A stretch of 64,000 bases of DNA from Burkholderiaceae bacterium (GCA_027493945.1 JAOSJU010000001.1:868001-932000); one strand, 5' to 3'. Counted from the stretch's first letter, positions 39,550 through 49,560 are shown. The notes: generated by a model from the sequence alone, not told the origin. A program made the numbers and translations.

Positions 39550-40745
39550 CGACCGCCTCCGCCGGATCGACCCGCAGCGCCGCGCGGATCGCCATCGTGC
39601 TCGCCAGCGTGCAGATCGCCGAGGACCGCGACGATCGCGCGCCCTGCATCGGCGGTCTCGAGAACGATGTTGCGCGGAAAGATCGGCGCCCACAGGGTCG
39701 CGGCCACCTTGCCGACGACGAACCCGATCAGCCCCAGCCCCAGCGCCTGCTGGAGGATCATCGAGGCGATCGTGGCGTTCCGGGTGCCGATCAGCTTGAG
39801 CACCGCGATCTCGCGGATCTTGCCCAGCGTCAGCGTGTAGATGATGAAGGCCACGATGGCCGCGCTGACGATCGCGAGGATCACCAGGAACAGCCCGATC
39901 TGGCGCGCCGACATGGCGATCAGCTTGCCGATCAGGATCTCCTCCATCTGCGCACGCGTGTACACCTGCAGCCGCTTCCAGCGCCTGATCGGCCCGGCCA
40001 CGTCCTCGGGCGCCACGCCCGGGGCGATGCGCACCAGCACCGCGTTCACGTAGGGATTCACGCTCTGCGACGCGATCACCGCGTCGAGCAGGCCCGGCGC
40101 GCCGGCGCGATCGAAGGCGGGATTCTGCGCGGTGCGCCGCCGCTGCCTGACGATCGCGTCGTTGTCCTTCAGGAACTGCGCCTCCTGTGCGTCGCGCAGC
40201 GGGATGAAGACCATCGGGTCGCCGCCCGAGGACACCATGCGCCGGGTGAGCCCGACCACGGTGTACAGGTTGCGGCGGATGCGGATCTCGTCGCCCAGCG
40301 CGAAACCGGTGGCCACGTCGGCGACGGCCTCGTAGTGACTGCGCGTGATGTGCCGGCCCGCCACCAGGAAGCCGGGCTGGCCCGGCTCGCCGGGGCCGCC
40401 CGGAACGACGCCGACGACCATCGAGCGCACGTCACGGTCGCCGCGGCCCACCTGCATCGTGAGATAGGTGACGTTGGCCGCACGCGCGACGCCGGGCATC
40501 GCGGCGATGCCGCGATACACGTCGTCGTACAGGCTCGACGATTCGGCGTACGGGCCGAGCGTGTCCTGCTGCACGACCCACAGGTCGGCGCCGCTGTTGT
40601 CGAGCAGCACGCGAGCGTCGTCGACCATGCCGCGATAGACGCCCGCCATCGTCAGCGTCGCGCCGATCAGCAAGCCCAGGCCCACGCCGGTGAAGACGAA
40701 CTTGCCCCACGACTGCAGGATGTCGCGCCCGGCGAGGCTGATCAC
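39542..40745 (-). CDS. ABC exporter permease of the MacB/DevC (FtsX-like) type, frame break near 39618
   Basis: About 400 residues with a GTG start overlapping the HlyD stop. An N-terminal span (FTGVGLGLLIGATLTMAGVY) is followed by a large periplasmic domain and three C-terminal spans (IGLFLVILAIVSAAIVAFII, MILQQALGLGLIGFVVGKVA). The frame shifts by one base near 39618; corrected, the end reads ICTLASTMAIRAALRVDPAE, the usual FtsX-family C-terminus. Substrate unknown. Confidence 0.87.
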
Positions 40746-41936
40746 GGCCGCGCCCCCGCGAGTCGGTCGACGATCTCGATGCGGGTGCGCGCGTCGAGCG
40801 CGCGCTCGCTGTAGACCACGATGCGCTCGCCCTCCTTCAGGCCCTCGAGCACCTCGACGTGGCCATCCAGGTCGGAGGCGCCCAGTCGCACCGGCGCGAA
40901 GCGCAGCGATCCGCCGTCGACCACCCAGGCACCCGCCTGCCCGTTCGATCGCTGGATGCTCGCATTGGGCACGACGGGCACCGCTGGCCGCGCCGGCAGC
41001 GCGATCGTGACCTGCGCCAGTTCGCCGATCGCGGGCGGCGGCTGCGGGATCGGCTCGAAGGCGATCTTCGCAAGCGCTTCCTCGGTGACCGCATCGGCGA
41101 CCGGTTCCGCGCGCGCGACCTGGCCCGGGATCGACTCGCCGCTGCGCGAGCGCAACGCGATGCGCGCCGGCAGTCCGGCACGCAGCCCGGATGCGCGCAA
41201 CTGGTCGAAGCGCACGTTCAGCCACAGTGCGGACGGATCGACCACGTCGACCACCGCCTGGCCGACTACCACCGTCGTACCGGGATCGACCGCGCGCGCC
41301 GCGACGATGCCGGCCACGGGCGCGACCAGCCGCAGGTTCGCGCGCTGGCGCACCACGCCTTCGCGCTCGGCGCGCACCCGCGCCAGTTCCTGGCGCGCCA
41401 CATCGAGGTTGGCACGCGCCGCGACATGGCCGGCCTCGGCGACCTGCCATTCCCTGGCGCCGCGTCTCGGCCGCCTCCTCGCTCACCGAGCGCGCGGCGC
41501 GCAGTTGCTCGTAGCGGCGTGCCTGCGTCTCGGCGAAGGCGCGCCGCACCGACAGGTCGTGCAGCTGCGCTTCGGCCGCGAGCACACCGGCGCGCGCGCG
41601 CTCGAGCACGGCCTGCTGCGCGAGCACCCGGTCGTCCGGGTCGACCGGATCCATCTCGCCGAGCACCTGCCCGGCGCGTACCGCGTCGCCGACCTGCACG
41701 TCGATGCGCGCGAGCCGGCCGGCCGCCGTCGGGCCGATCCGGAAGGTCTGGCGCGCCTCGACGATGCCGATGCCGAACAGCGCCGGGGTGATTGCGTGTC
41801 GCTCCACCGTCGCCACCGTGACCCGCACCGGCGCGAGCGGGCCCGCGCGCAGCGCGACCCAGGCGAACAGGCCGAGCAACACCGCGAGGACCGCGGCCAG
41901 CGCCAGCGTGCGCCGACCGATCGACAACCGCTTCAT
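40742..41936 (-). CDS. HlyD/MacA-type periplasmic adaptor, frame break near 41455
   Basis: About 397 residues. N-terminal anchor (LALAAVLAVLLGLFAWVALR), biotinyl-lipoyl-like half (GRLARIDVQVGDAVRAGQVL), coiled hairpin, second lipoyl half (LRLVAPVAGIVAARAVDPGT) and C-terminal barrel. One extra G near 41455 breaks the hairpin; corrected it reads RRQEWQVAEAGHVAARANLD. ATG overlaps the TetR stop, so regulator and pump are co-translated. Confidence 0.87.
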
Positions 41937-42541
41937 GATTTGCTCCCGATGCCGCGGCACAGCGTCGCGAATGCGGCCGGGGCGTCGCTGCGGACGCGCT
42001 GCATGTCGCCGGCGACCATCGACTGCATCACCAGGCCCTGGATCGCACCGATGAACACCAGCGCCGCCTGGTCGGGATCGACCTGCGGATCGAGGTCGCC
42101 GCCGGCCTGCCCCTGCTCGATCAGCCCGCCCAGTCGGTCGCGATAGTGGCCGAGCAGCGTCTGAACCATGCGCCGGGTCGCCGAGTCGCCACCCCGCTGC
42201 AACTCGCCGAACAGCATCCGCGGCACGCCCGGATGTTCGGCGATGAAACCGGCGTGCGCGACGAACATCGCTTCGAGCGCCGCCAGCGGCGAAGCGGCCG
42301 ACTGCGCTGCGCGCTCGACGCGCGCCATCAGCCGTTCGGCCACCCAGTTCATCACCGCGGCCCAGATCGCGTCCTTGGTCGGGAAGTGGCGGAACAGGGC
42401 CCCCTGGGTGAGGCCCATTCGCTGGGCGATCGCCGCGGTGGTGATCTCGCTGGGGTTCTGCTCGGCGGCCAGGGTGAGGACGGTGTCGACCGTCTCGGCG
42501 CGGCGCGCCTCGGCAGGCAGGTGCCTGGAAGTGACGTCCAT
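41933..42541 (-). CDS. TetR-family regulator of the efflux operon
   Basis: A 202-residue regulator starting MDVTSRHLPAEARRAETVDT. The HTH reads ITTAAIAQRMGLTQGALFRH. It is paralogous to the regulator at 30379. A site AAGTAA-N8-TTACTA lies 18 bases before the ATG. It is the first gene of the tetR-hlyD-permease-ATPase-channel operon, and autoregulation by a pump substrate is the usual arrangement. Confidence 0.9.
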   Translation of the reverse strand: MDVTSRHLPAEARRAETVDTVLTLAAEQNPSEITTAAIAQRMGLTQGALFRHFPTKDAIWAAVMNWVAERLMARVERAAQSAASPLAALEAMFVAHAGFIAEHPGVPRMLFGELQRGGDSATRRMVQTLLGHYRDRLGGLIEQGQAGGDLDPQVDPDQAALVFIGAIQGLVMQSMVAGDMQRVRSDAPAAFATLCRGIGSKS

Positions 42542-42558
42542 GGGCGTCGAAGACCTGA

Positions 42559-42578
42559 AAGTAAGTGACTTATTACTA
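42559..42578. promoter_or_regulatory. TetR-type operator AAGTAA-N8-TTACTA
   Basis: One mismatch from a perfect inverted repeat and with the same spacing as the operator at 30352-30371. A nested repeat TAAGT-G-ACTTA (42562-42572) lies inside. It precedes the efflux operon regulator by 17 bases. Confidence 0.68.
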
Positions 42579-42646
42579 TCTTCCGCCTGTGCGGAGCCCA
42601 CTGTCAAGTCATCCGCCTCGAAAACCGGGCGCAGAGTCGCTCGGGC

Positions 42647-42690
42647 TTGATCCATATTAAATACGAGTCATTCGCGTTTCTGTTTAGAAT
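42647..42690 (+). promoter_or_regulatory. FNR/Dnr-type box and promoter of the TonB-ABC-nnrS operon
   Basis: TTGATCCATATTAA (42647-42660) matches TTGAT-N4-ATCAA at nine of ten positions. A -10 box TAGAAT lies at 42685-42690. With transcription starting near 42695 the box centre is at -41.5, the class II position for FNR/Dnr activators. No good -35 is seen, as expected of an activator-dependent promoter. nnrS genes are commonly under NO-responsive Dnr/NnrR control. Confidence 0.72.
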
Positions 42691-42761
42691 TGCCCGATGC
42701 GAACGGTCCCTGAAGCGGAACCCGCCGCGCAGCCGACTCCCTGACCCTTTAGGACTCAACC

Positions 42762-44831
42762 TTGCGATCCCTGATCCTCACAGTCGTCGGCGGCACGGCC
42801 GCCCTGCTTGCCCTCCCGACGCAAGCCCAGCCGAAGCTCGATGCGGTAGTGGTGACCGCAACGGGGCGCGCCGCCGACCCGATCGAAACGCCGCAGGCAG
42901 TCGAAGTCCTGTCGCCGGAGCGCACTTCCGCAGCGGCGCCGGCCGGCGAGATGTTCCGCGGCGAACCCGGACTGGCGGTACAGTCGGACGGCGCCTGGGG
43001 CCAGAACCCGGTGCTGCGCGGATTGAAGAAGGAGAGCGTGGTCGTGCTGGTCGACGGCGTGCGCGTGAACTCCGCGCAGCCGCAGGGTGCCATCGCCTCG
43101 TTCCTCGATCTCGGCCTGCTCGAACGCGCCGAGGTCGTCAAGGGGCCCGGCTCGGTGCTGTACGGCAGCGGCGCGCTGGGCGGGGTGGTCAACCTCCTCA
43201 CGCCCGAGCCGCGTTTCACCGCGCAGCCGACGGCGGCGGGGCGAGTCGGCCTGGGCGCGGGCAGCAATGACCGCAGCCTCTCCGGCGCCGTGCTGCTGGA
43301 ACGCTCGAACGCGGACCATGCGCTCGTGCTCGGGGCGGCCGCGCGCGACGCCGACGATTACCGCAGCCCGGACGGCCGCGAGCCGGACACGGGTTATCGC
43401 TCCGACACGCTGCTCGCGAAATACCGCTACCGCCTGTCGGATCACGCGAGCCTGAAGCTGAACCTGCAGCGTCACGCCGATCACGACGTCTGGTATCCGG
43501 GCTCGGCGCGCACCGGCGGACAACCGGGCGGCGCCGGTATCCCGCCTTTGCTGGGCACGGTGACCATTCATTCGCCCGAGCAGCGCCGCGATCTCTTCGA
43601 AACCGGCATCGAAGCCGGGCTCGGCCCCGGCAGGCTCGAAGCCGACGTGTACCGGCAGGAAGTCTTCCGCCAGATCCGTGCGTATTCGGCGACGATCGGC
43701 CGCGACTACGTTCGCAACGACGTCACCTTCGCCACGGACGGCCTGCGCGCGAAATATTTCGTGGCTGCGGGACAGCGGCATCTTCTCACGCTCGGCGCCG
43801 AGTCCCGGCGCATGCGCGCCGACCCTGAGCGCTACATCGACAACAACCCGCCGCTGTTCGACAACAACCTGCGCAACGATCCGTTCGACCGCGGCAGCCT
43901 GCGTTCTTCCGGCTTGTTCGTGCAGGACGAAATCGATCTCGGAGGCACGCGCGTGGTGGCCGGCGCGCGGCTGGACCGCGTCGCCGGCGATGCCGCCCGC
44001 AAGGGCGCAGGCCCGGCCGCACAGACCTCCGGACTCGATCACGAGGACACGACGCTGTCGTGGTCGCTGGGCGCGACCCGCGCCCTGTCGGATCGGGCGA
44101 GCGTCTACGCCAACCTCGGCCGCGGCTATCGCGCTGCCGACCTGCGCGAGCGTTTCGAGGACGCGGCGCGCGGCGACGGCTACTACCACGTCGGCAACCC
44201 GCAACTCGATCCGGAGCGCTCGACCAGCGTCGAACTGGGTTTCAAGGGCCGCGGCGCCGGGCTCGAATACGGCCTTGCCGCGTTTCACACGCGCATCGAC
44301 GACTACATCGCAGGCCGCGTCACCGGCGCGATCAACCCCGGCACGGGCCTGCCGGTCAAGCGCACCGAGAACCTCGACCGGATCGTGATCTACGGCATCG
44401 AGGGCAGCGTCAGCGCGCCGATCGGCAGGCTGGTCGGCGACGCCGCCTTCACCTGGCTGCGCGGCGTGAATCGCCAGGACGACGAACCGCTGTCCCAGAT
44501 GCCGCCGCCCGAAGTGCGGGTCGGCGTCGGACAGCCCGCGCAGCGCGGCTTTCACTGGCGTGCGCAACTGCGGGCCGTGGCGCGTCAGGACCGGGTCGCG
44601 ACGCGCTTCTCGGCGGGCACCGAAGACCCCACGCCGGGGTTCGTCACCGCCGACCTGCGCTTCGGGTGGCGCTTCGGAAAGCTCGGCGCGATGCGCAGCG
44701 CGAGCCTCGACGTGCGCCTGGTGAACCTGTTCGACCGGCGCTACCACGAACACCTCGTCGATGGGCTTTCCGGCCACGAGCTGCCCGCACCGGGACGCGG
44801 CCTGATCGTCGGCCTGAATGGAAGCTTCTGA
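42762..44831 (+). CDS. TonB-dependent outer-membrane receptor
   Basis: A 689-residue receptor with a TTG start preceded by AGGA. Signal peptide LRSLILTVVGGTAALLALPT, cut after TQA. The plug has LDAVVVTATGRAADPIETPQ (TonB-box-like region), then NPVLRGLKKESVVVLVDGVR and VKGPGSVLYGSGALGGVVNL. The C-terminus ends GLIVGLNGSF with the aromatic last residue of barrels. It resembles the HmuR/BtuB/OprC type (haem, cobalamin, copper). It is followed by an ABC importer, so the substrate is taken all the way to the cytoplasm or periplasm. Confidence 0.92.
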   Translation: MRSLILTVVGGTAALLALPTQAQPKLDAVVVTATGRAADPIETPQAVEVLSPERTSAAAPAGEMFRGEPGLAVQSDGAWGQNPVLRGLKKESVVVLVDGVRVNSAQPQGAIASFLDLGLLERAEVVKGPGSVLYGSGALGGVVNLLTPEPRFTAQPTAAGRVGLGAGSNDRSLSGAVLLERSNADHALVLGAAARDADDYRSPDGREPDTGYRSDTLLAKYRYRLSDHASLKLNLQRHADHDVWYPGSARTGGQPGGAGIPPLLGTVTIHSPEQRRDLFETGIEAGLGPGRLEADVYRQEVFRQIRAYSATIGRDYVRNDVTFATDGLRAKYFVAAGQRHLLTLGAESRRMRADPERYIDNNPPLFDNNLRNDPFDRGSLRSSGLFVQDEIDLGGTRVVAGARLDRVAGDAARKGAGPAAQTSGLDHEDTTLSWSLGATRALSDRASVYANLGRGYRAADLRERFEDAARGDGYYHVGNPQLDPERSTSVELGFKGRGAGLEYGLAAFHTRIDDYIAGRVTGAINPGTGLPVKRTENLDRIVIYGIEGSVSAPIGRLVGDAAFTWLRGVNRQDDEPLSQMPPPEVRVGVGQPAQRGFHWRAQLRAVARQDRVATRFSAGTEDPTPGFVTADLRFGWRFGKLGAMRSASLDVRLVNLFDRRYHEHLVDGLSGHELPAPGRGLIVGLNGSF

Positions 44832-44832
44832 G

Positions 44833-45876
44833 ATGCCCGATCCATCGAAGCCCCGCCGGCGCAGCCTGCTGGCGGCGCTTCTCGCGCTGGCCGGCGCGCC
44901 GAAAGCCCACGCCACGGCGGTCCTGCCCGCCTCGAAGATGCCGCGGCTGCTGCTCGCCGGCCCCTTCGCGTCGGTATCGAACCCGCTGATCCGGATGGCC
45001 GAGTCGGGCGGACTCGCCGACGTGGCCGAAAAAGTGGAGTTCGTCTCCTGGCGCGATCCCGACCAGTTGCGGCTGATGGCCCTCGAAGGCAAGGCCGACG
45101 TGCTCGCGATGCCGGTCAACGTCGCGGCGAACCTCTACAACCGCGGCGCGAAGCTGCGCCTGCTCAACGTCTCGACCTGGGGCCTGCTGTGGGTCGTGTC
45201 GCGCGATCCGTCGGTGAAGCGCCTGGCCGACCTGCGCGGACGCGAGATCGCGATGCCGTTCCGCGGCGACATGCCCGACATCCTGTTCGGCCTGGTGGCC
45301 GAGCGCGAAGGCATCGACCTGCGCAAGGACGTGCGGCTGCGCTACGTCGCCTCGCCGATCGACGCGATGCAACTGCTCGTCGCGCGTCGCGTCGAGAACG
45401 CGTTGCTGGCCGAACCGGCGGTCTCGATGGCATTGCGCAAGACCGGGTCCTTCCCGCTCAGCCTGATCGCGCCCGAGCTGCATCGGGCAGTCGATCTCCA
45501 GGAGGAGTGGGGCCACGCGTTCGGACGCGATCCGCGCATCCCGCAGGCCGGCATCGCGGTCATGTCCAGCGTGATGGACCGGCCCGAGGTGGTCGCGCGC
45601 ATCGCCGACGCGTACGCGCAGTCGCTCGACTGGTGCAACGCCAACGCGCAGGAGTGCGGGCGAATGGTGGCCCGACACATCGACGCGCTGCTGCCCGAGG
45701 CGGTCGCCGATGCGGTCGCTTCGAGTCGCCTGCGCGCCGTGCCCGCGCCCGATGCGCGCGCCGAACTCACGTTCCTGTTCGACCTGCTGCTGAAGAAGAA
45801 CCCCGCGCTGCTCGGCGGGCGACTGCCCCCCGACGACTTCTACGCGCGAACGCGGGCGCCGGGCAAATCGGGATGA
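44833..45876 (+). CDS. ABC transporter substrate-binding protein (NMT1/SsuA-like)
   Basis: A 347-residue binding protein. The N-terminus KPRRRSLLAALLALAGAPKA is a signal peptide with a run of Arg that may be Tat-type. The fold is that of the NMT1/taurine-nitrate group (ADVLAMPVNVAANLYNRGAK, LADLRGREIAMPFRGDMPDI, ENALLAEPAVSMALRKTG). It begins one base after the receptor stop. Ligand unknown; its pairing with a TonB receptor suggests a metal complex or other scarce compound rather than nitrate or sulfonate. Confidence 0.85.
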   Translation: MPDPSKPRRRSLLAALLALAGAPKAHATAVLPASKMPRLLLAGPFASVSNPLIRMAESGGLADVAEKVEFVSWRDPDQLRLMALEGKADVLAMPVNVAANLYNRGAKLRLLNVSTWGLLWVVSRDPSVKRLADLRGREIAMPFRGDMPDILFGLVAEREGIDLRKDVRLRYVASPIDAMQLLVARRVENALLAEPAVSMALRKTGSFPLSLIAPELHRAVDLQEEWGHAFGRDPRIPQAGIAVMSSVMDRPEVVARIADAYAQSLDWCNANAQECGRMVARHIDALLPEAVADAVASSRLRAVPAPDARAELTFLFDLLLKKNPALLGGRLPPDDFYARTRAPGKSG

Positions 45877-46682
45877 AGCTGCTGCGCTCCTGGATCGCCG
45901 GACTGCCGGCCTACCTGTGGAGCGGCTGGGGCGCGGTCGCCAGCCTGCTGATGCTGATGGCCGCCTGGGAAGCCGTCGCCGCGATGTACGGGCCGCTGGT
46001 GCTGCCGGACCCGCGCTCGGCGTTCGCCACGCTGCACGCGCTGCTCGCGAGCGGCGCAGCCTGGCCGGAACTCGAGGCCACCGCCCGGCGCGCGCTGGCA
46101 GGCTTCGCGCTGTCGGTGCTCGCCGGCAGCGTGCTCGGGCTGGCCGCCGGCGTGTCGATGACCGCCTCGGCGATGTCGCGGCCGATCGTCACCGTGTTGA
46201 TGGGCACCCCTCCGATCGCGTGGCTGGTGCTGGCGATGCTGTGGTTCGGCGCGAGCGACGGCACGCCGGTCTTCACCGTGTTCGTCGCCAGCTTCCCGGT
46301 CGTCTTCGTCGGCGCGCTGCAGGGAACGCGCACGCTCGACAACCAGCTCAGGACGATGGCGGAATCGTTCCGGCTGCCGCGCCGGATGATGTTCTTCGAC
46401 GTCTACCTGCCGCACGTGGTCTCGTACCTGTTTCCGGCCTGGATCGCCGCGCTCGGGATGTCGTGGAAGGTCGTGGTGATGGCCGAGCTGCTGTCCACGC
46501 AGGACGGCGTGGGCGCGGCGCTCGCAGTATCGCGCTCGCAGCTCGACACCGCGGCGACGATGGCCTGGATTTCGGCGGTGGTCGGGTTGCTGCTGGCGGT
46601 CGAATACCTGCTGCTCGAACCGGTAAAGCGCGAAGTCGAGCGCTGGCGCGAACCCCACGCTGCTTCGGAGGCCGGACCATGA
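45873..46682 (+). CDS. ABC transporter permease (SsuC/TauC-like)
   Basis: A 269-residue permease with six hydrophobic spans. The inner-membrane EAA-type loop reads SFRLPRRMMFFDVYLPHVVS. It overlaps both the binding-protein stop and the ATPase start (ATGA each). It forms the channel of the importer. Confidence 0.9.
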   Translation: MKLLRSWIAGLPAYLWSGWGAVASLLMLMAAWEAVAAMYGPLVLPDPRSAFATLHALLASGAAWPELEATARRALAGFALSVLAGSVLGLAAGVSMTASAMSRPIVTVLMGTPPIAWLVLAMLWFGASDGTPVFTVFVASFPVVFVGALQGTRTLDNQLRTMAESFRLPRRMMFFDVYLPHVVSYLFPAWIAALGMSWKVVVMAELLSTQDGVGAALAVSRSQLDTAATMAWISAVVGLLLAVEYLLLEPVKREVERWREPHAASEAGP

Positions 46683-47524
46683 ACGCGCCCGCCCTGCGCG
46701 TGAGGGGACTGCGTCACGCATTCGCGCGCCACGAGGTGCTCGACGGCGTCGACCTCGACCTCGAAGCCGGCCGGATCGTCGCGCTCGTGGGCCCCTCCGG
46801 ATGCGGCAAGACCACGCTGCTGCACCTGTGCGCCGGCCTGCTGCACGTGCGCGAAGGCTCGATCGACAACGGCTTCGGCAGCCAGGCCTTCATGTTCCAG
46901 CAGCCGCGCCTGCTGCCGTGGAAGATGGCCCTCGACAACATCGCGCTGGGCCTGGCTGCGATCGGCATGGCGCGCGGCGAACGCGAGCGCCGCGCGCACG
47001 AGCTCGCACTGAGGCTCGGGCTGTCGGCCGTCGATCTCGCCCGCTTTCCGCACCAGCTCTCCGGCGGCATGCAAAGTCGCGTATCGCTGGCGCGCGCGCT
47101 GGTGCTCGAACCGCAGCTGCTGCTGCTCGACGAGCCGTTCTCGGCGCTGGACGTCGGACTGCGCGAGGAACTCTATGGCCTGCTGCTGGCGCATCTGGCT
47201 GCGCGGCGCATGGGCGTGCTGATGATCACCCACGACCTGATGGAAGCAGTGCGACTGTCCGACGAGATCCTCGTGATGGCACCGCGCCCGGGCCGCATCG
47301 TCGGGCACTTCATGCTCGACCTCGCGCCCGCCCGGCGCGACGAAGCCTGGATCCACCGCAACACCGCGCGACTGGTACAGCAGCCGGTGGTGCGCGCGAG
47401 CTTCGGCTTGCCCGCACGGCCGGCCGATGTGCCCGCGTCCGGCGCCGACGCGACGACCGGCCTCGTGTCGGCGCGGCCGACGGCTACCGTGGTGCCGCTC
47501 GCGCGCACCGCGAGTCGATGCTGA
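46679..47524 (+). CDS. ABC transporter ATPase (SsuB/TauB-like)
   Basis: A 281-residue ATPase: Walker [21 protein letters not shown]-loop AFMFQQPRLLPWK, signature HQLSGGMQSRVSLARALVLE, Walker B LLLLDEPFSALDV, H-loop MITHDLMEAVRLSDE. The C-terminal 40 residues are low-complexity. It overlaps nnrS by seven bases, so the importer and NnrS are co-translated. Confidence 0.92.
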   Translation: MNAPALRVRGLRHAFARHEVLDGVDLDLEAGRIVALVGPSGCGKTTLLHLCAGLLHVREGSIDNGFGSQAFMFQQPRLLPWKMALDNIALGLAAIGMARGERERRAHELALRLGLSAVDLARFPHQLSGGMQSRVSLARALVLEPQLLLLDEPFSALDVGLREELYGLLLAHLAARRMGVLMITHDLMEAVRLSDEILVMAPRPGRIVGHFMLDLAPARRDEAWIHRNTARLVQQPVVRASFGLPARPADVPASGADATTGLVSARPTATVVPLARTASRC

Positions 47525-48834
47525 GCGAGGGCCCGATGCGCGCGAGCGGCAGCCTCCTCGACAGGGCGGCGGCACGCCCTCTGTTCAGCTGTACGCTGCG
47601 GCCGATGTTCGTCGCCACCGCCGGCTTCGCCGCGATCGGCCTGGCGCTCTGGTCGGCCTTCCTCGCCTTCGGCCTCGCAGTGCCCGCGGTGCCCGGCGGC
47701 CCGGTCGCCTGGCATGCACACGAAATGGTGTTCGGCTTCGGGCTGGCGGCGGTGGCGGGCTTCGTCGCGACCGCGGTGCCGGAGTTCACCGGCACGCCCG
47801 CCTTCGGCCCGCGGGTCGCGCTCGGCATCACGGCCGGCTGGCTCGCCGCCCGCACTGCGTTCTGGGCATCCGGCCTGATCGGCCCCTGGCCGGCCGCCGT
47901 GCTCGGAAGCGGTTTCGCCGCATCGTTGCCTGTGCTGGTCTGCCGGCGCCTGATGGCCGATCCGGAGCACCGCCATACCGGTTTCCTCTGGGGCCTGCTC
48001 GCGATCGCGACAACCGCTGCCGGCTACCATCTGGACGTGCTGCGCGGGGTCGATCCGCTGCGCTGGGCCCACGCGGGGATCGGCGCCATGATGGCGTTGA
48101 TCGTCGTCGCAATGAGTCGCGTGTCGATGCGCATCGTCAACGATGCGCTCGATGCGAGGCGAGCCGCAGCGGACCCGGACGCGCCCGAGTACCGTGCAAG
48201 GCCGCCGCGGCGCAACCTCGCGATCTTCGCGATCGCGCTGCACACGACGGTCGAATTCGTCGTGCCGGACTCGCCGGTCGCTGCCTGGACCGCGCTGGCC
48301 GCGGCGGCGGCCGTACTGAACCTGCTCAACGACTGGCACGTGGGGCGCGCGCTGTGCACACGCCTGCCGTCGATGCTTTACGCGGTCTACTGGCTGATGG
48401 CGCTCGGCTATGCCGCGATCGGCGCAGCGCTGATGACGGGGGCCTTCGGCACGAGCGTCGGGCGGCACCTGCTCGCCGCGGGCGCAATGGGGCTGTCGAT
48501 CTATGCGGTGCTCAGCATCGCCGGGCGCATCCACGGCGGGCGTCCGCTCGACCAGCGAGCCTGGGTGCCCACGGGCGCCGCGCTGGTGATCATCGCCGCG
48601 CTGGCGCGAGCCGGCGCCGGCATTCCCGGCCTGCCGTCCACAGCGCTGCTGCATCTCGCAGGGGTAGCCTGGATCGGTGCATTCGGACTCTACCTGGCGA
48701 AGATGCTGCCGGTGTTCGTGACCGCACGCAGCGACGGCGGCAGCGGCTGCGAGGAATGGATCGCGCCCGTGCCCGCAGCGCCCGGATCGGGTCCGGCCGC
48801 AATCGATCCGGCCGGTTCGACGCGGGCCGGTTAG
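47518..48834 (+). CDS. nnrS: NnrS-family membrane protein
   Basis: A 438-residue protein with about twelve membrane spans. The N-terminus has RPLFSCTLRPMFVATAGFAA and HAHEMVFGFGLAAVAGFVAT, the conserved NnrS motif with His ligands; GYHLDVLRGVDPLRWAHAGIG and RVSMRI follow. NnrS proteins are haem- and copper-containing and protect against nitric oxide. Its co-translation with a TonB/ABC uptake system suggests that the imported compound relates to NnrS cofactor supply or NO stress. Confidence 0.9.
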   Translation: MLSEGPMRASGSLLDRAAARPLFSCTLRPMFVATAGFAAIGLALWSAFLAFGLAVPAVPGGPVAWHAHEMVFGFGLAAVAGFVATAVPEFTGTPAFGPRVALGITAGWLAARTAFWASGLIGPWPAAVLGSGFAASLPVLVCRRLMADPEHRHTGFLWGLLAIATTAAGYHLDVLRGVDPLRWAHAGIGAMMALIVVAMSRVSMRIVNDALDARRAAADPDAPEYRARPPRRNLAIFAIALHTTVEFVVPDSPVAAWTALAAAAAVLNLLNDWHVGRALCTRLPSMLYAVYWLMALGYAAIGAALMTGAFGTSVGRHLLAAGAMGLSIYAVLSIAGRIHGGRPLDQRAWVPTGAALVIIAALARAGAGIPGLPSTALLHLAGVAWIGAFGLYLAKMLPVFVTARSDGGSGCEEWIAPVPAAPGSGPAAIDPAGSTRAG

Positions 48835-48844
48835 ACACCATGGT

Positions 48845-48864
48845 CGCCCGCGCATTGGCGGGCG
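48845..48864. terminator. Possible bidirectional hairpin between convergent genes
   Basis: CGCCCGC and its complement GCGGGCG separated by 6 bases, between the stops of nnrS and the phosphoribosyltransferase gene. There is no T run, so it is at best a weak or factor-assisted terminator. Confidence 0.35.
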
Positions 48865-48894
48865 GCCACCGTGTCCAGTCCCCCGGAACAGGGA

Positions 48895-49560
48895 TCAGGA
48901 CTGCGCGTCGCCGGACGTGCCGGAGCGCGCGGCCGCCCGCGCATCTGCGAGGATGCGCACCGCCTCGTCGTCCTCCACCTGCGGAAACTCGCGATAGAAC
49001 TGCGAAACCGCCTGGAAGAAGGGCGGCGCGGACAGGCAGACCACCTCGTCGGCATAGGGTCGCACACGCTCGAGCGCCGACGGAGCCGCCACCGGCACCG
49101 CGCAGATCAGCCGCTCGGGCTTTCGCGCACGCGTCGCGTGCAGCGCGGCGACCATCGTCGAGCCGGTGGCCGGGCCATCGTCGACGATGATGACCACGCG
49201 CCCGGCCGGATCGATCGCCGGCCGGCCGGCCCGATATCGCTCGCGCCTGCCGCGCAGCAACTCGAGTTGCGAGTGCCTCTCGTGCTCGAGCCATTGCGGA
49301 TCGGTCGATTGCGGATCGATCCCCGGCGTCCAGTGCAGTTCGCCGTTCTCGTCGATCGCCGCCAGTGCGAACTCCGGCTGCCAGCGCGCGCCGATCTTGC
49401 GAACCAGCACCACGTCGAGCTCGCCGGCGAGCGCATCTGCGAGTACCCGCCCCATCGGCAGCGCCCCGCGCGGGATCGCGAGCACCAGCGGATGTCTGCC
49501 GCGCCATGCATCGAGCGCCCCGACGAGCTGATGCGCCGCGTCCTCACGATTCCTGAACAT
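48895..49560 (-). CDS. Phosphoribosyltransferase-domain protein
   Basis: A 221-residue protein with the type I PRTase fold. The PRPP-binding motif is GRVVIIVDDGPATGSTMVAA near residue 117; ELDVVLVRKIGARWQPEFAL and HPLVLAIPRGALPMGRVLAD are typical of the uncharacterised group often next to stress proteins. It overlaps the preceding PyrR-like gene by 17 bases. Substrate base unknown. Confidence 0.87.
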   Translation of the reverse strand: MFRNREDAAHQLVGALDAWRGRHPLVLAIPRGALPMGRVLADALAGELDVVLVRKIGARWQPEFALAAIDENGELHWTPGIDPQSTDPQWLEHERHSQLELLRGRRERYRAGRPAIDPAGRVVIIVDDGPATGSTMVAALHATRARKPERLICAVPVAAPSALERVRPYADEVVCLSAPPFFQAVSQFYREFPQVEDDEAVRILADARAAARSGTSGDAQS

